Source of the DNA: Glandiceps talaboti
Taxonomy: Eukaryota > Hemichordata > Enteropneusta > Spengelidae
Reading direction: 5' to 3'
Assembly (NCBI RefSeq): GCF_964340395.1
Contig: NC_135566.1
Coordinates: 9,835,001-9,899,000, forward strand
DNA: 64,000 bases
A program made the position numbers and the translations under genes. Below are positions 44,601-60,581 of the stretch, piece after piece; within the stretch, counting starts at the first letter, position 1, and every line of letters begins with the position of its first letter. The notes under the pieces were generated by a model. That model ran no database searches. It was not told where the DNA came from and saw only the letters and a list, made by a program, of their open reading frames with translations.

Positions 44601-47600
44601 CCATATAATCGCACGTAAAATTAAACTTTAAAAGAAAAATCCACATGGCTATGTTTCAATCCCAGTTCATCACATTAGTGTTATCCTAATAACGATTACA
44701 TGGGATCATTCTTTTGTTCTGTCCAACTTTTTCTATAGCTCTGACAAACGTTTTTCACATCCTAATTTGAAGTGGGTCAAAATGAAATGGAAACTTCACA
44801 GAAAATAAAAAAGTATGTATAAAAAAGTTTGGCTTGGTATGGTTAGTCCATGAAGGTATAAGGGGAGATATTCTCTTAAGCCTCCTTGGTTCCTCACAGC
44901 ATTATGAAATTGATAAAATTGACTCTGATATGTTTGTTATTGGTTTATTCTTTGTCAATTTTACTATTTAAAAGACAAATTAACTGAATCAGTTGGGAAT
45001 CAACACATTAGCTCACAAAATTAAGTCAAAAAATTGTCTCATTTTCTATCTGCAAAAAATAAATCAAGTCTTTCTACTAAAATTGCTGTATGCTAAAATA
45101 CATAGATCCAAGCAACGTAATAATCAGTCTGTAAGATACACCACCGTGACAGGGCGCCCTCACACATCCAGGAGGCCAGTGAGGGCAGAACGATTCAACG
45201 TATCTTACTGTCTATGAATAATATCTGTACCTCTTTATACAAACCAGTCAAGGCCATCCATCTCATTGTCTTGTCTGTCTTGTAGCTCACTAACTGACAC
45301 TTCTTCAGTCGATTATGCCTCTGAAAAACTCTAGAGGGCTCCCTTTCACCTGCAAAGTACAGCATACATAGAAGTCCAGTATTCTAAAATATGGCTTGCA
45401 CGAATTTGACCAAACAGCGGTGAATTGTTTAACTTGTAACTTAGAAACCAAAATTACCCAAAAGGAGATATTATAGTAACACTTTAAAACATATTATGCT
45501 TGTTAGTTTATTTTGTATCCCATACACACATGAAAATATTTTTTTTAGAAATGACCTATTTTCTGACTATACACAGATATTTCCCTCGTATCTATGACAG
45601 AACAACAAGAGTATGTTACATAAAAAACAACAGGTGGCATTCTGAGGTGACCAAGACATCTGTATGCCAATACCATTCAATAATCCAACTTATTATCGAT
45701 TTTTGGTCATTTGATATCTGCAGTTATTGCATTTGAAAAATTGGAAGAAAATTTGACAAAAATAGTTGCATAACTACAACAAATATTCATAAATAATTGA
45801 CGCTTAATATTAACCAGTATTATTTTGAAACCAAAATCACTGTCTATTTCTTTTATTTATCACCCAGCATATATAATACAATAGTGTAGAAATGTTACCT
45901 GTTATATTCCAGTGGTATACTTGTCGGTTGGTTACTATGGCAATGACCTCGGAATTGATCCAAGTCCAATATACTATTTGGTTCTCCATGGTACACATGT
46001 GTCTTCTTTTCCTTTGTTCTAAGTCAAATATTTCTATACTTCTTCCACCTAATTAATAGCAAAAGGTAGACATGTGACATGGTGGGGGCTAATCACCAGG
46101 TCTATGCAATTCTAAACATGAATATGAATTTCTACTCACAGAGTTTGAAAAATTTTGGAACTAGAATCCAAAATTTTTGCTAAAATCTTGTGAGCATTGT
46201 CAGGGGTATACTACTTTATTGTTACAAAAATGTTGCAGATATATTTTGTATGTACACTCCTCAAACGCCTGCATGGGTGACCTAGCAACATATCACCACA
46301 TAATCAGAACTGAAACTTCAAAACATTTTATCAGAAATCTTCGTACATAAACACAATTATAAACAATATTCAGTTTACTCTGTATGTTATTTTTGTATGC
46401 TTTACCATGTTTGCTATGGCATGTTGTTATACAATAACGATTGATCGATTAAAAATATTTTATTTTAAATTTTTTTAAATCAGTTTTATCACGGCCTAAA
46501 GGTACATGAAGTGATCCTGTCTATAAATTCATCATCAGACAATTATTTTGTGTCTTTAAGTGAGAAAATCAAGAGTTGAAGGATGACAAAATTTTCAAAT
46601 TATTCTTTCCAAAAAATGAATAGTTTATGCCACCAACCCATGTACATTGTCTGAAAAATCTTGCTCTCTTCTATATTTCTACTATGTTTGCTTAAATTGT
46701 CAATAGACATTAGTCATTTGTTTGATGTACAAAATTATCATTTGCTGTGATGCTCCTACACCACATCATGAGGAAAACATAACTGAAATTTCTGCAAAAA
46801 AGTTGATTTTTGGTAATTTTCATAAATTCAATGGTAGTACATGTAAATAACCTGGCAGTGGTATATGTTTTTGAGATGATTATAGTATTGCAAACTGTAA
46901 CTCAAATTGTGTAACAAGTTTAAACAAGTTACACTATGACTAACACGTTGGGTAAATATTGCCAAACACATCTGTCTCATCAGAGGTACTTGTAACCCAT
47001 ATGTTTATTGTTTATCAACGGGTCTGAGTAAAGCTCAATGACCCTTGACCTATGACCTTTTCTTACCTTTCAGTGCAAGCCATGGAGTGGTTGGATTCAT
47101 AGCAGCTGATTCGGCGATACTTGGCCAGCTACGCGGGTGTGGTGTTTTACTGTAAATGTTAACAATTGTCACCCTCTTTCTATTGTGTCGTTTTCTCCTG
47201 AATTCGTGACAGCAACATATCCATTTGTGTGATGTCATTGTCACCTTCTGTACATTGATCTGCTCCTGCTTGATTTCATAATCCCGGAGCTGTAGCATGA
47301 AAAATTATGAAGTATATTACTTTTAATACTTGTATTGATAAAAAAATCTGATATATTAAATATTCTAGTTTTATATGACAGGATGTACAGTGTAGAAAAA
47401 AAAAGTCATACTGCTGTTTTTTACCGTTTGATTTTTTTATACCAAAAATAAAAAGTGTACATTTAGAAATGATAGAGGACAAAAATCATAACATTTTATT
47501 CATACTGCTTAAAATATTAACCACAAATTTATAATATATTCTTTCTGGGACTCCATTATGAAAATATTACAAAAACCATAACTAGGCAAAATAAAAAAAA

Positions 47601-50600
47601 ATATGTGTTTCCAATAACCTGAACAACCCTATTTTAAGCTGCTGACCCTAAACATTTTTTTTTAAACATTTAAAACAAAATGTTAAGAAACTATGTCTTC
47701 TTGACCTTCGTGTATGTATATTTTCTTTCCTCAGTGATGTCTGCACATATATCATCAAACTATAACAGAGGGGGTATTCTGATTGACATTTCAATTGTTT
47801 TTTGGGTCGAAGCAATATTTAAAAAAAAATAAAAAAAATTGAAAAGGTATTAAAATGATAAAAAAAAAATTAATAAATTAAATCCTGACCTACCTACCCT
47901 ATTTTCTGAGGCCAAGTTATCGGAAACATATAATTATTTTTTTTTTGCCTTATGTAGTAAATGTTTAATGAGGTGAAAATTGAAACTATAAGTTTTGTAA
48001 AAGAGCTAAAAGGTTACACTTCCTGAATATTATCAGGACCAGTCAGCCAGGAAATCAGAACTGACATCAATATCCTGTGGTGTCACGTTTCATAGAAATA
48101 CAGAGATCATGTCATGCATTATCGTCATAAACCACAACCTCTTTTATGACATCATGCACAACACATTGTCAAGATTTTTGACGTCTTGGAAGAAAAAATG
48201 CAAGTAACTGGTTTGCAAGAATGGTCATATCACAAGCATCATCAAAATGCTGAAGTTGATTTTGAAAAAAAGACTAGTTACAGTAACTGAGGACTAATAC
48301 ATGAATATACACATTCAATGATTGGTTTGGGTATTTGTATTTTTATGAAACTGAATAATTCAGTAATATAATGTGAATCTCATTTAGTGAAAACTAAATG
48401 TCATCAACACATTTGAATTCAGTCTGGTGACTTCAATAACAAAATTCAATGCCTTGAAAATGATATAGACAGGAATCCATGTGGATGGGGTTTTAATTTG
48501 TTATTTCCCAAAATCACCAATCACCTTGATTCTAGGCTATCAAAATGAAGCATTTGAATTCTCCAAGACACCCCTAATTTGCTATGCTACTAATCTTAAC
48601 ACATCTGAATTCTGTCTTCTATAAAAAAAAAATCCACATAAACTACATTGTTCCAAGTCACCCCTAATTCACCATTCTTATTAATCTTAGTGTTAAAAGG
48701 TAAGACTAGCTACACTATTGTACATTTTCATTGATTAAGCAAATAGGGAGTCATGATATAGTGAATACGGAGTCATTATATTTGACCACATCACACTTTC
48801 ATCATTTTTTTGTGTGTTTTCATTTAACAGGTGTTTCTGGTTGTTGTAGCTCTAACAACGGTATGCTAATAATTCTTATGGAGATAAAATAACTAGGATG
48901 TCAGGCATTTCTTAGAAGTGGCTCAAGCAAATGTAGTGACTGTAGGCTTGATTAAACCATCACATGCAGTTCATGAATGACTGAATGACTGACTGAATAA
49001 ATGACTGACTGACTGACTGACTGACTGACTGAATGAATGAATGAATGAACGAACAAACAAATGAACAAATGAACGAACGAACGAACGAACGAACGAACGA
49101 ACGAACGAACGAACAAACAAACAAACAAACAAACGAACGAACGAATGAATGAATGACCACAATTGAGAACAAAGGTAAATACAAATGATCTCAATGTCAG
49201 GTTTCATCAAGTGTTTGTACAAATATTAACAACATTCAAGGCAACATATACTATAAATCATACAATCCTTGTATGATGTATTTCACCCAATATCACCCTT
49301 TTCTTCTCTCTCCCCATATTTTGGAGACTAGATTTTTGTAGTTTAATCTAATTCTGTCTATATAATTATATTCATTGTTTCATCTTACTGAACCTTTACA
49401 TGTAATAATCCCAGGGATATATTACATGTACTAAATAAATAAATCACAAGACAACTGTTTTTTACCTGGAAACTTATTTCTTATTTACATCTTGAGTGTT
49501 AAAATCTAAATATAGCTCAACTTAGCGTACAACAAATGTTGTGAAAGGCGTCTGCAGTTCCTTTTTTTTCATATTTATTGATATTGAAAAAGTAATACTC
49601 AATACTGAGATGAAAGTCATTTAATAATTATAATATTATTTCAGATACAAATACTTTCAACTTTTGTGCTCAACACACTATACCAGAATATTTCAAATAA
49701 TATAGGTTGATATTCTTAAATTACTCTAATAATATACTATAGTAATAAAATATAGGAGACACTTCATCATTGATGGCACAGCCATAAATCACAAGTCTAC
49801 TACACTTGACTTTGACCTTGACCATAATATCACCTTCATTTGTTAATATATAAACCAAATGGAATACAATTTACACATTGGTCTTGAAACATGTTTATCA
49901 ACATGTCTATCACTCGGCAATTACTGGAGGAATGTGTGTTATATTCATCACCCATCTCATATCAGATAGAATACCTACGAAAATACCTTTTTAAAAAAAA
50001 TGAAATTTCATCTATCAGTAAGGCATTATTAAATTACAAGCATCACAACTGATTTATGTTTTCAGAAGGGTTTTATATTTACAGCTGTCATATATATGCG
50101 AGTTCTTACCTGCCACGGGATTCTACACTATAAATTGAGTTCATGAGAGCTGACAATTCACAATCACCCTACAGTTTTACTACTTTCAGCACACATAAAT
50201 CAGTTTAAATTCTAGGGTTGGGCTTGGAATGCTGCCATAAATCTCAGTAGAAAATAAAGAACAGTGGACTGTCTGTGCAATGAAACATATTTTTAATAAA
50301 CCTAGGAAGTTGAGATCATGGGTAGGTATATAGTTAGAACCCCTAAATTATATTAGATTCAGACCTCTGATGAATGAACACACATATTTGCCCCAATTCT
50401 CACGATAATTATTATATTCAATACTAATATCTTTGGATTGACTGCATCATGTGCATGGAGATGATATTCTTTACAGTGTATACCTCAAGTACATATTTCA
50501 TTTTCTATACCATAGAAACAAGGAACCATGGATTGCTTGGGCTAGTGTTACATGTATTTGTTGAGCATTGGAAATATGAGTTAAAAATCCGCACTTGTTC

Positions 50601-51879
50601 CCAAGGTGCTCTAAATTCTACAAGAGCTCCTCTCCTAATAAAGTCATATTTAATTATCTGGAACACTAACTCTTATTTCTCTCCTTCCATTTTTTTGTTT
50701 ATTTCTATGGTTCTACCAGTAAAACAAGGGCTATGAAGGCTTCAAATGTAATTTGATATCAACATATTTGATCTAGGCATAGTGGGAAAGATATTTTTAA
50801 CAGTTCCTGCTCGAAGCAACAACTCATACTTCAATGTTGTTAAAATATGCTAGTACAGGTCAATGCAAACTGCTACACTTGGTATTGAATGTAGTTGTCC
50901 AGTATAACAATCAGTGGTTATTCAACCAAGGTCATTGTTAATTTCAGACCCTTGACTTTCAAAAGTTGTCTTTCTTTTTCTCCTGAAGGAATTATTACTA
51001 TTTTTAGATAACAAATAAAATTATGAAAACCTTCAGCTAAATGAAAATAAGTTAAAAGAACACACAAGTATGACAATGTTACAATGATATCCTACTGCCA
51101 TCCTTACAAAACACATAATTATATGTATCAAACATTGCCACGTTTTTTTAGAGAGAAATTTATTTTTGAAATATTCATGTTAATTTCAAGGTTACAAGTT
51201 ACTGTGTGAACAATATAGTATGCAAATGTTGGGATAAAAATTATGTCAGGGCATGTGCATGCATAATTCAAATTTGTAAAATATATATTGGAAAAAAAAC
51301 CAGTTTAAAATATATATGTATTTAACTATAGACCCTCCACTTGAACTTTGCAATTCCACATGTGGTCACTAAATTATTTTGCCATTTAGTTGTTTGTCTA
51401 AGTTTACTGATGTAAACTTATGATAGTTCTCAGCTGTCTGTCAGCTGTCTGTCTGAGAACTAAAACAAACACAACAATAACACTTACATATCGCTAGCCT
51501 ACCCATTGTATAAGTTCACAGGGGGTGGACTTCGTTTCGTTCTTTTTTTTTACACACTATATCAATAAAAATTATAATACACGCTAAATCATTTTTGGGT
51601 ACAATACAACAGCCAGGATCAAAGTACATTGTAATCATTGCTAATTTCACATTGCAAGAAAAGTTGTGACATGTTATTTTCAGACGATAAAATATACGTT
51701 AGCACCACAGTGCGATAAAAATCACGCCTTGTAACACAGATTACACGCTTCGCTAATCGGAAAACTTTTCACGTTTGAGGAACGAACAGTTGAAAATTTA
51801 ATATAAAGCACGTACGTACCTGTACCACATTCTGTACCTGAACAACCGACAACTTGTCTCCGCTTCCATCTGATGCCAT
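38442..51879 (-). CDS. Clathrin heavy chain terminal-domain-like protein, legless
   Basis: Eight exons on the minus strand: 51820-51879, 47067-47289, 45899-46048, 45231-45349, 44396-44563, 40356-40475, 38998-39171 and 38442-38594. All are GT-AG with consistent phase, giving 388 aa. The product aligns from end to end with the start of clathrin heavy chain (~1675 aa): HKWICCCHE, ESAAMNPTTPWLALKGG, IEIFDLEQRKRRH, YWTWINSEVIAIVTNRQVYHW, RWMALTGLY, the ends LHILELG and DFPVSLQ, VFILTKYGWLLLCDLETG, ILGISRSGKVLSITIKEGII. That covers the seven-bladed propeller and the first linker helices; a TGA then falls after RFDTTV. In the family this domain binds clathrin-box adaptors; the legs that trimerise are absent. 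Groove positions are largely kept (S98, E100, F102, R107, R109 for human T87, Q89, F91, K96, K98). The sequence is divergent, so this is not the main clathrin gene. Further exons to the left via donor ACG|GTATGA cannot be excluded. Confidence 0.85.
38637..38703. repeat. (CA)n microsatellite
   Basis: CA repeat with an inner (CGCA)n block, in the last intron of the clathrin-like gene just upstream of its final exon. Other CA tracts of this gene are at 39958-39981 and 41565-41630. Confidence 0.9.
40083..40113 (+). repeat. Short direct repeat, copy 1
   Basis: ggtggccatattggattcta followed by aaatgacta occurs here and again at about 41279-41308, with diverging flanks; probably the ends of a dispersed element. 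Confidence 0.5.
43189..43551. mobile_element. Foldback element in the clathrin-like gene
   Basis: Arms at 43189-43287 and 43453-43551 are inverted copies of about 99 bases, with inner ends ttctagcacagaaatctgtg / cacagatttctgtgctagaa. The roughly 165-base centre shows no frame. It lies in the 3.9-kb intron 5. Confidence 0.75.
47290..51819 (-). other. Intron 1 of the clathrin-like gene
   Basis: A 4.5-kb intron separating a 20-codon first exon from the rest. It is AT-rich with poly-A/T runs and a tetranucleotide array at 48976-49157; I see no internal exon. Long first introns often hold enhancers, but no specific site is claimed. Confidence 0.55.
48976..49157. repeat. Composite tetranucleotide array
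   Basis: Successive blocks of (TGAC)n, (TGAA)n, (CGAA)n, (CAAA)n, (CGAA)n and (TGAA)n, which differ from each other by single bases. Confidence 0.9.
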
Positions 51880-55377
<3,498 letters not shown>

Positions 55378-58300
55378 ACCAGATGATGAAGATTTCATAG
55401 AGAGCAGACAACTTTTAAGAAGTTTCCTTGGTTACTGCCTCCAATAAGCCTTTGCAGGAGATTGGGCTCGTCAGCAGTGTCCCACTGTGCAACTGATGAT
55501 CTGTTTGCTAGGAGAGAAAATTTTCTTGGTTTTTATAGCAATGACAGTGTGCGCATGTTTGGTGTATTAATTAAGAGCAATACTATTATGATGGCCTGCT
55601 TAGTAGACATAGGAATGAACTGACATTGCGTATGTATATGGATGAATTAACCCAACGCTTATTAACAATGTTTCAAAGAACCCAGCAAAATTCATTTCCT
55701 GAAATTAAATAATAATACTTTTTTTTTGTATTTTGGATACAATTGATAAAACTTTTTGTTTATGGACAGTGATGAGCAAGACCATTTGTTTCGGACAGCA
55801 GTCTTTGCATAAATCTAAAAACAATCATCCTATTATTTGAACCATTAAAATGGTTACATTGATAGGGTTGTCTCTGGATTAATTTCATATGCATGTCTAT
55901 TGCCACATTATCTTTGATGTATGGTGGATGTTTGAGTCACTTTACAAATCTAAGATGAAGTATAAATTCAAAGATGTGGTAACCATGGTAACCACATGGA
56001 GGTTGCCATGAACTATTTCATACAGCAGGTGTTATTTTCCCTCTAATTACTTACCTATACATACAGCCATAACAATGAAATATACATTGAATTTCGGTTT
56101 TGTTATTTGGAAATCATCACATACTTATTGTGATAATAGTTAGTGGTATAGGGGAAGACAGGTACCTACACTTTGTGTAAAAGGTCATTTCATGTGTACC
56201 ACATGCCAAACAGAAACCCACCAATGTACAGTGTGAATATTAACATACATGTATAGATGTATTGGAGGTATGTAAGAGTCCCAAACTTCACTTTGTCAAC
56301 TTTGGGACCCTTATATACCTGTGTATTGGTGATATTAAAACAACTGATAAGCAGTGAAGTAATACACAACATAGTAGTGTTCGTGGCACCACTTTGGAGT
56401 TCAATAACATTGTGAAAACAGTTGAATTGAGAAATTGATATTAACAATTTTGTAAATAACTTTTCCTATGATGTAGCGATTATATATTGTTACTAAGTTT
56501 GATAATAACTGCAAGTAATTGGTTAGAATTAGGTAGAATAGAGAGATGCCTGTCGACATGATGGAACCTATTAGTTCGATTTAAAAATCTCTGTCATCTG
56601 CTTGCCCAAGGCCAGGAAGTTCCCATCATAAATTGGTCTATTGTCTATGATGTAACCCATATAAAATATTAAAATGCATTATCTCATCAACTCGGTTGAA
56701 GAATCTTGTTCACACAGACTGATATACAACTCACAAAATAACACCGATGCGTTTGCTTGCTTGTGGCAATCAGATATGAGACAAGGTTTCACGCAAAGAC
56801 ATACAATGTAATTAGTGTTGGTAACTTGTCAAAGTATATTAAACACCATGGAATCCCCTGTTTTCTGATTAGAATGCTACATGTTCTAACATTCGAGTGT
56901 GACTGTGACGTTAACTGAATGTTTATTTTACAACATGGCTAACTTCCACAAATATAAACAAAGTATTGCACCAACCTACATCAGAGGCACTGGCTGTTGA
57001 TTTTGTGTCAGTTATCTTGTTGTCTGTATGTAATTTGTCTTTGCGTGAGTTCTTCTCTTAGTTCACTTCACTCAAGCAAATGCATCGGTTGTTTTCACTG
57101 GTTGTTTCTGTATCATTCTCCATTTGACATGCTATTATCTGTACTATTTAAACAATTTAGCCAACCACAGACAAGTCTGTGAATCAACCCAGTAGTGAGG
57201 CAGTATAAACCACCCTTCCGTATTGACAGTCTTATACATTTTCAGTGCTACACATAATAGTTCGAATGCAAAATTCTTAGCTATAGCTATCACATATGAT
57301 ATACCAGTTACATGTTGGTTTTTGCCAAACAAAGAAATCTGAAGTTTGTATACTTATGATATTGCCTAATTACCGAAAATCAGTAAAAATGAATAATCTA
57401 GCTTATGGGACACATGCAGTTTGCGATCATCAACATGTTAACCAATGATGACACAGACAGACCATCCCTAAAATATATTATAACCATCCTTTACAGAAGG
57501 TAAGAAGGACCTGGTAGGAGAGATTGTTATGTAACTGATTCAACCCTGTGTATTTATTGATGGCATGTATTGTATGCTCCCTGGGGGGTAGAGGCTGAGC
57601 TATACCATAGGTCTGAGTTAGGGGGCAATACATGTAATTGTATACAATGCTTTGAGGACCATTTTGGAAGGCGCTACATAAAAATGCACTCAACATATGT
57701 GAAGGTGCAGAGAGAAGACAAAAATAATCATTAGTTTCCTTAACATTCAGAATTTCAAGTCATGGTTTTGGTACATACATTGTAGGTGGATAAAAATAAA
57801 CTTTGTTTGAACAATAACATATGGTGATCTTTCATAATGCGTGTGTGATATGTTTACATGTAATATGTAGATCAGGATGTGACATGTCTATGCATGCATA
57901 TATGGGTGTGTGTTATATGTTAATGTATGTGTCCATAGGTGTGTGCTGTCCCTATGTTGGCATCCATGGGTGTGTGCTATGTCTGCATGAGTCTATGGGT
58001 GTATATGTCTGTACATGGGTGTGGGTGTGTCCATATATGTATACGAGTGTGTGGTATGTCTGCGTGTGTGATAAGCCTATGTATGTATAATGTATCTGGG
58101 TGCAATATCTATGTATGTGTATATGGGTGTGTGCTATGTCTGTATGTGTCCTGTGGGTGTGTGCTGTGGCTATGTAGGTGTTCATAGGTGTGTGCTAGGT
58201 CTGTACATGGGTGTGTTGTATGTTTATGTATGTGTATATGACTGTGTGGTAGGGGAGTAATATTAGTATTAAATAATCCAGATATTAGGTTCGCAGACAG

Positions 58301-58584
58301 GGGTTGTACGTAAGTAACTGTCTTGTTAGCAGACATGCTACCAATGTTCCTTCTTGTAAGTTGTACCATCTGCAGTTTCTTTGTGCAAGTCATTACCTTG
58401 TCGTCATGGAAGCCACAAAATCATTGTTACTCTGGATGAGTGGTAAAACCTTGACGATAATTCAAGGCTACAAGGTTTTACATGGTTCCTGTTAAGAAAT
58501 CTAATTACATCACAGTCCACTGACTGCTTATATTTAACATGTGGCAATGATAGTTTCAGTTTGTCTGTGTTAACTAGCAAAGAA
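55378..58584. other. SBDS 3' UTR and intergenic DNA
   Basis: No gene was found. A poly-A signal AATAAA lies at 57795-57800, with ATTAAA-type variants nearer the stop (around 55703 and 55843). A GT-rich degenerate tandem region lies at 57880-58250. Confidence 0.4.
57880..58250. repeat. Degenerate GT-rich minisatellite
   Basis: Loose tandem units of about 30-40 bases built on gggtgtgtgctatgtctgta, with frequent substitutions; no frame is selected. Confidence 0.7.
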
Positions 58585-58834
58585 TAGGGAACTTGCAAAC
58601 CCGCCACGTTGAATGTTGCATCATGGGAAATATGATAATAAATACTAATGAATTGGTATTGTAAACAATACTGTTACATTGTTTGCAACCACGAATGATC
58701 AATTCATAGTTACCCTGACCATTGTGGGAGGTTTATTTTTTTGTCGGTAGCTCCAGATTAATATTATGATAACCACAGATAATCCCATAGTCCTTTGCAT
58801 CTGAGCATGCTCAGTCTGGATTGCAAGTTCCCTA
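58585..58834 (-). mobile_element. MITE with TAGGGAACTTGCA inverted termini, second copy
   Basis: A 250-bp copy of the element at 3655-3902, in opposite orientation (here ctgagcatgctcag is at the right end). It is flanked by gaa on the left and ttg on the right, consistent with a TA target duplication. Confidence 0.75.
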
Positions 58835-60581
58835 TTGACTTGTCATCATATGAATGTAACTTGTAGTGAAATCATGACAGCAGTACACATGGTCTTTCAA
58901 ATGAGTTATATTTATATTTCCAAAAAAAAAGAAAGACAAAAATCAGAAATGAACAGAAATCACTTTCATCACCACCATATCATGAAATCAAATTTAATAC
59001 TAAAACTAGTCCAAAACATAGACTGCATTATACAAGTTGTCACTGTTACCTACATCACCGTACACAGTTCTCACCCCCCTAAATTCTTTAACCATTAACA
59101 GTAGACTTTCCCCGTCTCTCAACAAGGCACTTCATATTTACCAAATGTATTGAATACAAATGTAAATAACTGGTTTGAGTTATCTATGACTGTGTCACCT
59201 CTCCACTACCCTAATATGTCAAATTTTCAATCCCATCATGATGTGAAAATCCACTGTTCAATACTCATCCAGTCCAGATCTATGCATTCTTCTTATTTCC
59301 CCCAAGTGAGCGATATCAAGAGTAATCTTTAGCTCTTGACAAATTCACATACTTTTTTTTATTCCGCATCATTATCATTAAAGTGAAAGTGCAGAGTGTG
59401 TCATCGATAACTCACAACCACTGACTATACATGATGAGGAGTAGTCTATATGGTACAGTAAAATTAAAAACATCACAGACTTCTTTCTGTACAATGAGGT
59501 ATGAGGATTGATAATACACAACTACGTCTAGCTACAAACTTTATCTTTATTTTTTTGACTCAATATTATTTTGAGTACACAATGCAAGAAGCACAAGGGA
59601 GACTAACAAGATGTCTGCAGTGAACTGGTTTCTGTTTTTAATCTATGATCTATTCTGCCAGTGTCTGGCTAATGTTTTGTGACCATCGTTGACATTTCAC
59701 ATGTAATACACGTACGTACGTACGTACGTACGTACGTATGTACTGACTGACAAAACAGTCTGCAATCTGTCAAATACAACAAAAACAATAAAAAAGTAGT
59801 CCAAAGTTTGTTTAAGTTGGGTCCTCTACTGAAATAAAGTGAACTTAAGCAGTGAACAAGTACTTTGGTGAGAGTTCTGTGCCAATAACAGTTACTGTTA
59901 TCATTGTACTTCTCCGAGCGTAAGTACTGTATGGTAGGGTTACACTTTTAAAATGTGTACTGCACTGTTCATACTTTTTTTTACAGTCTTAAGCTCTTGC
60001 ACAGCATTTTATCTGTACTGTACCTGCAGTATTCCAAAGTACTTATACTGGTTACTTTCTATAAAGAATCTTGGTTTTAAATGTTTATACCCCATTTAGG
60101 ACTACAGTACTTAATACAAAATGAATACAGAAGGACGAACATTGCTTTTTCGCATCACAAAAATAACTTTCTAAAAGATTTAAAGTGATACATGATTTCT
60201 AGGACAACTTTAGTTGCAAGAGTCCATGTACGGTAATAATTTGAAACTTTCAAACTCACTGGCACGTAACATGAAATGTTAGAAGTTGTTCTCTACCAAG
60301 GTTTACCATCTAACCTTGGCACACGTTAAGAATAAATTTGCTTGTATAACACTAGTCATCACAAAATAAAAATAGATTTCTTTTTTTTTCTACAACTGTG
60401 TTTCCAAAGAAATTCATTGTCTTTGAAAAAAATATCAACTAGTACACTGTTCAAGTCTGTTGTGAAAACTCATCTACTGCACATGCATGGTTACTTGGAA
60501 TGATTGTAGAGCTGACCATCAGTCATCAAACAGGTTAACTGACAGTGTCTTGTCTCGCAACAACAACAGTGACTCAGTGAC
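58835..60581 (-). other. NCoR 3' UTR and flank
   Basis: On the minus strand this follows the NCoR stop. AATAAA hexamers on that strand lie at 59546-59551 and 59358-59363, suggesting a 3' UTR of about 1.0-1.2 kb. No coding segment is seen. A palindromic (ACGT)n run is at 59709-59737. Confidence 0.45.
59709..59737. repeat. (ACGT)n microsatellite
   Basis: Seven uninterrupted self-complementary ACGT units, probably in the NCoR 3' UTR. Confidence 0.9.

Noticed and set aside
49000-49222. Frames with (SVRSF)n-type repeats
   Set aside because: They are readings of the tetranucleotide array.
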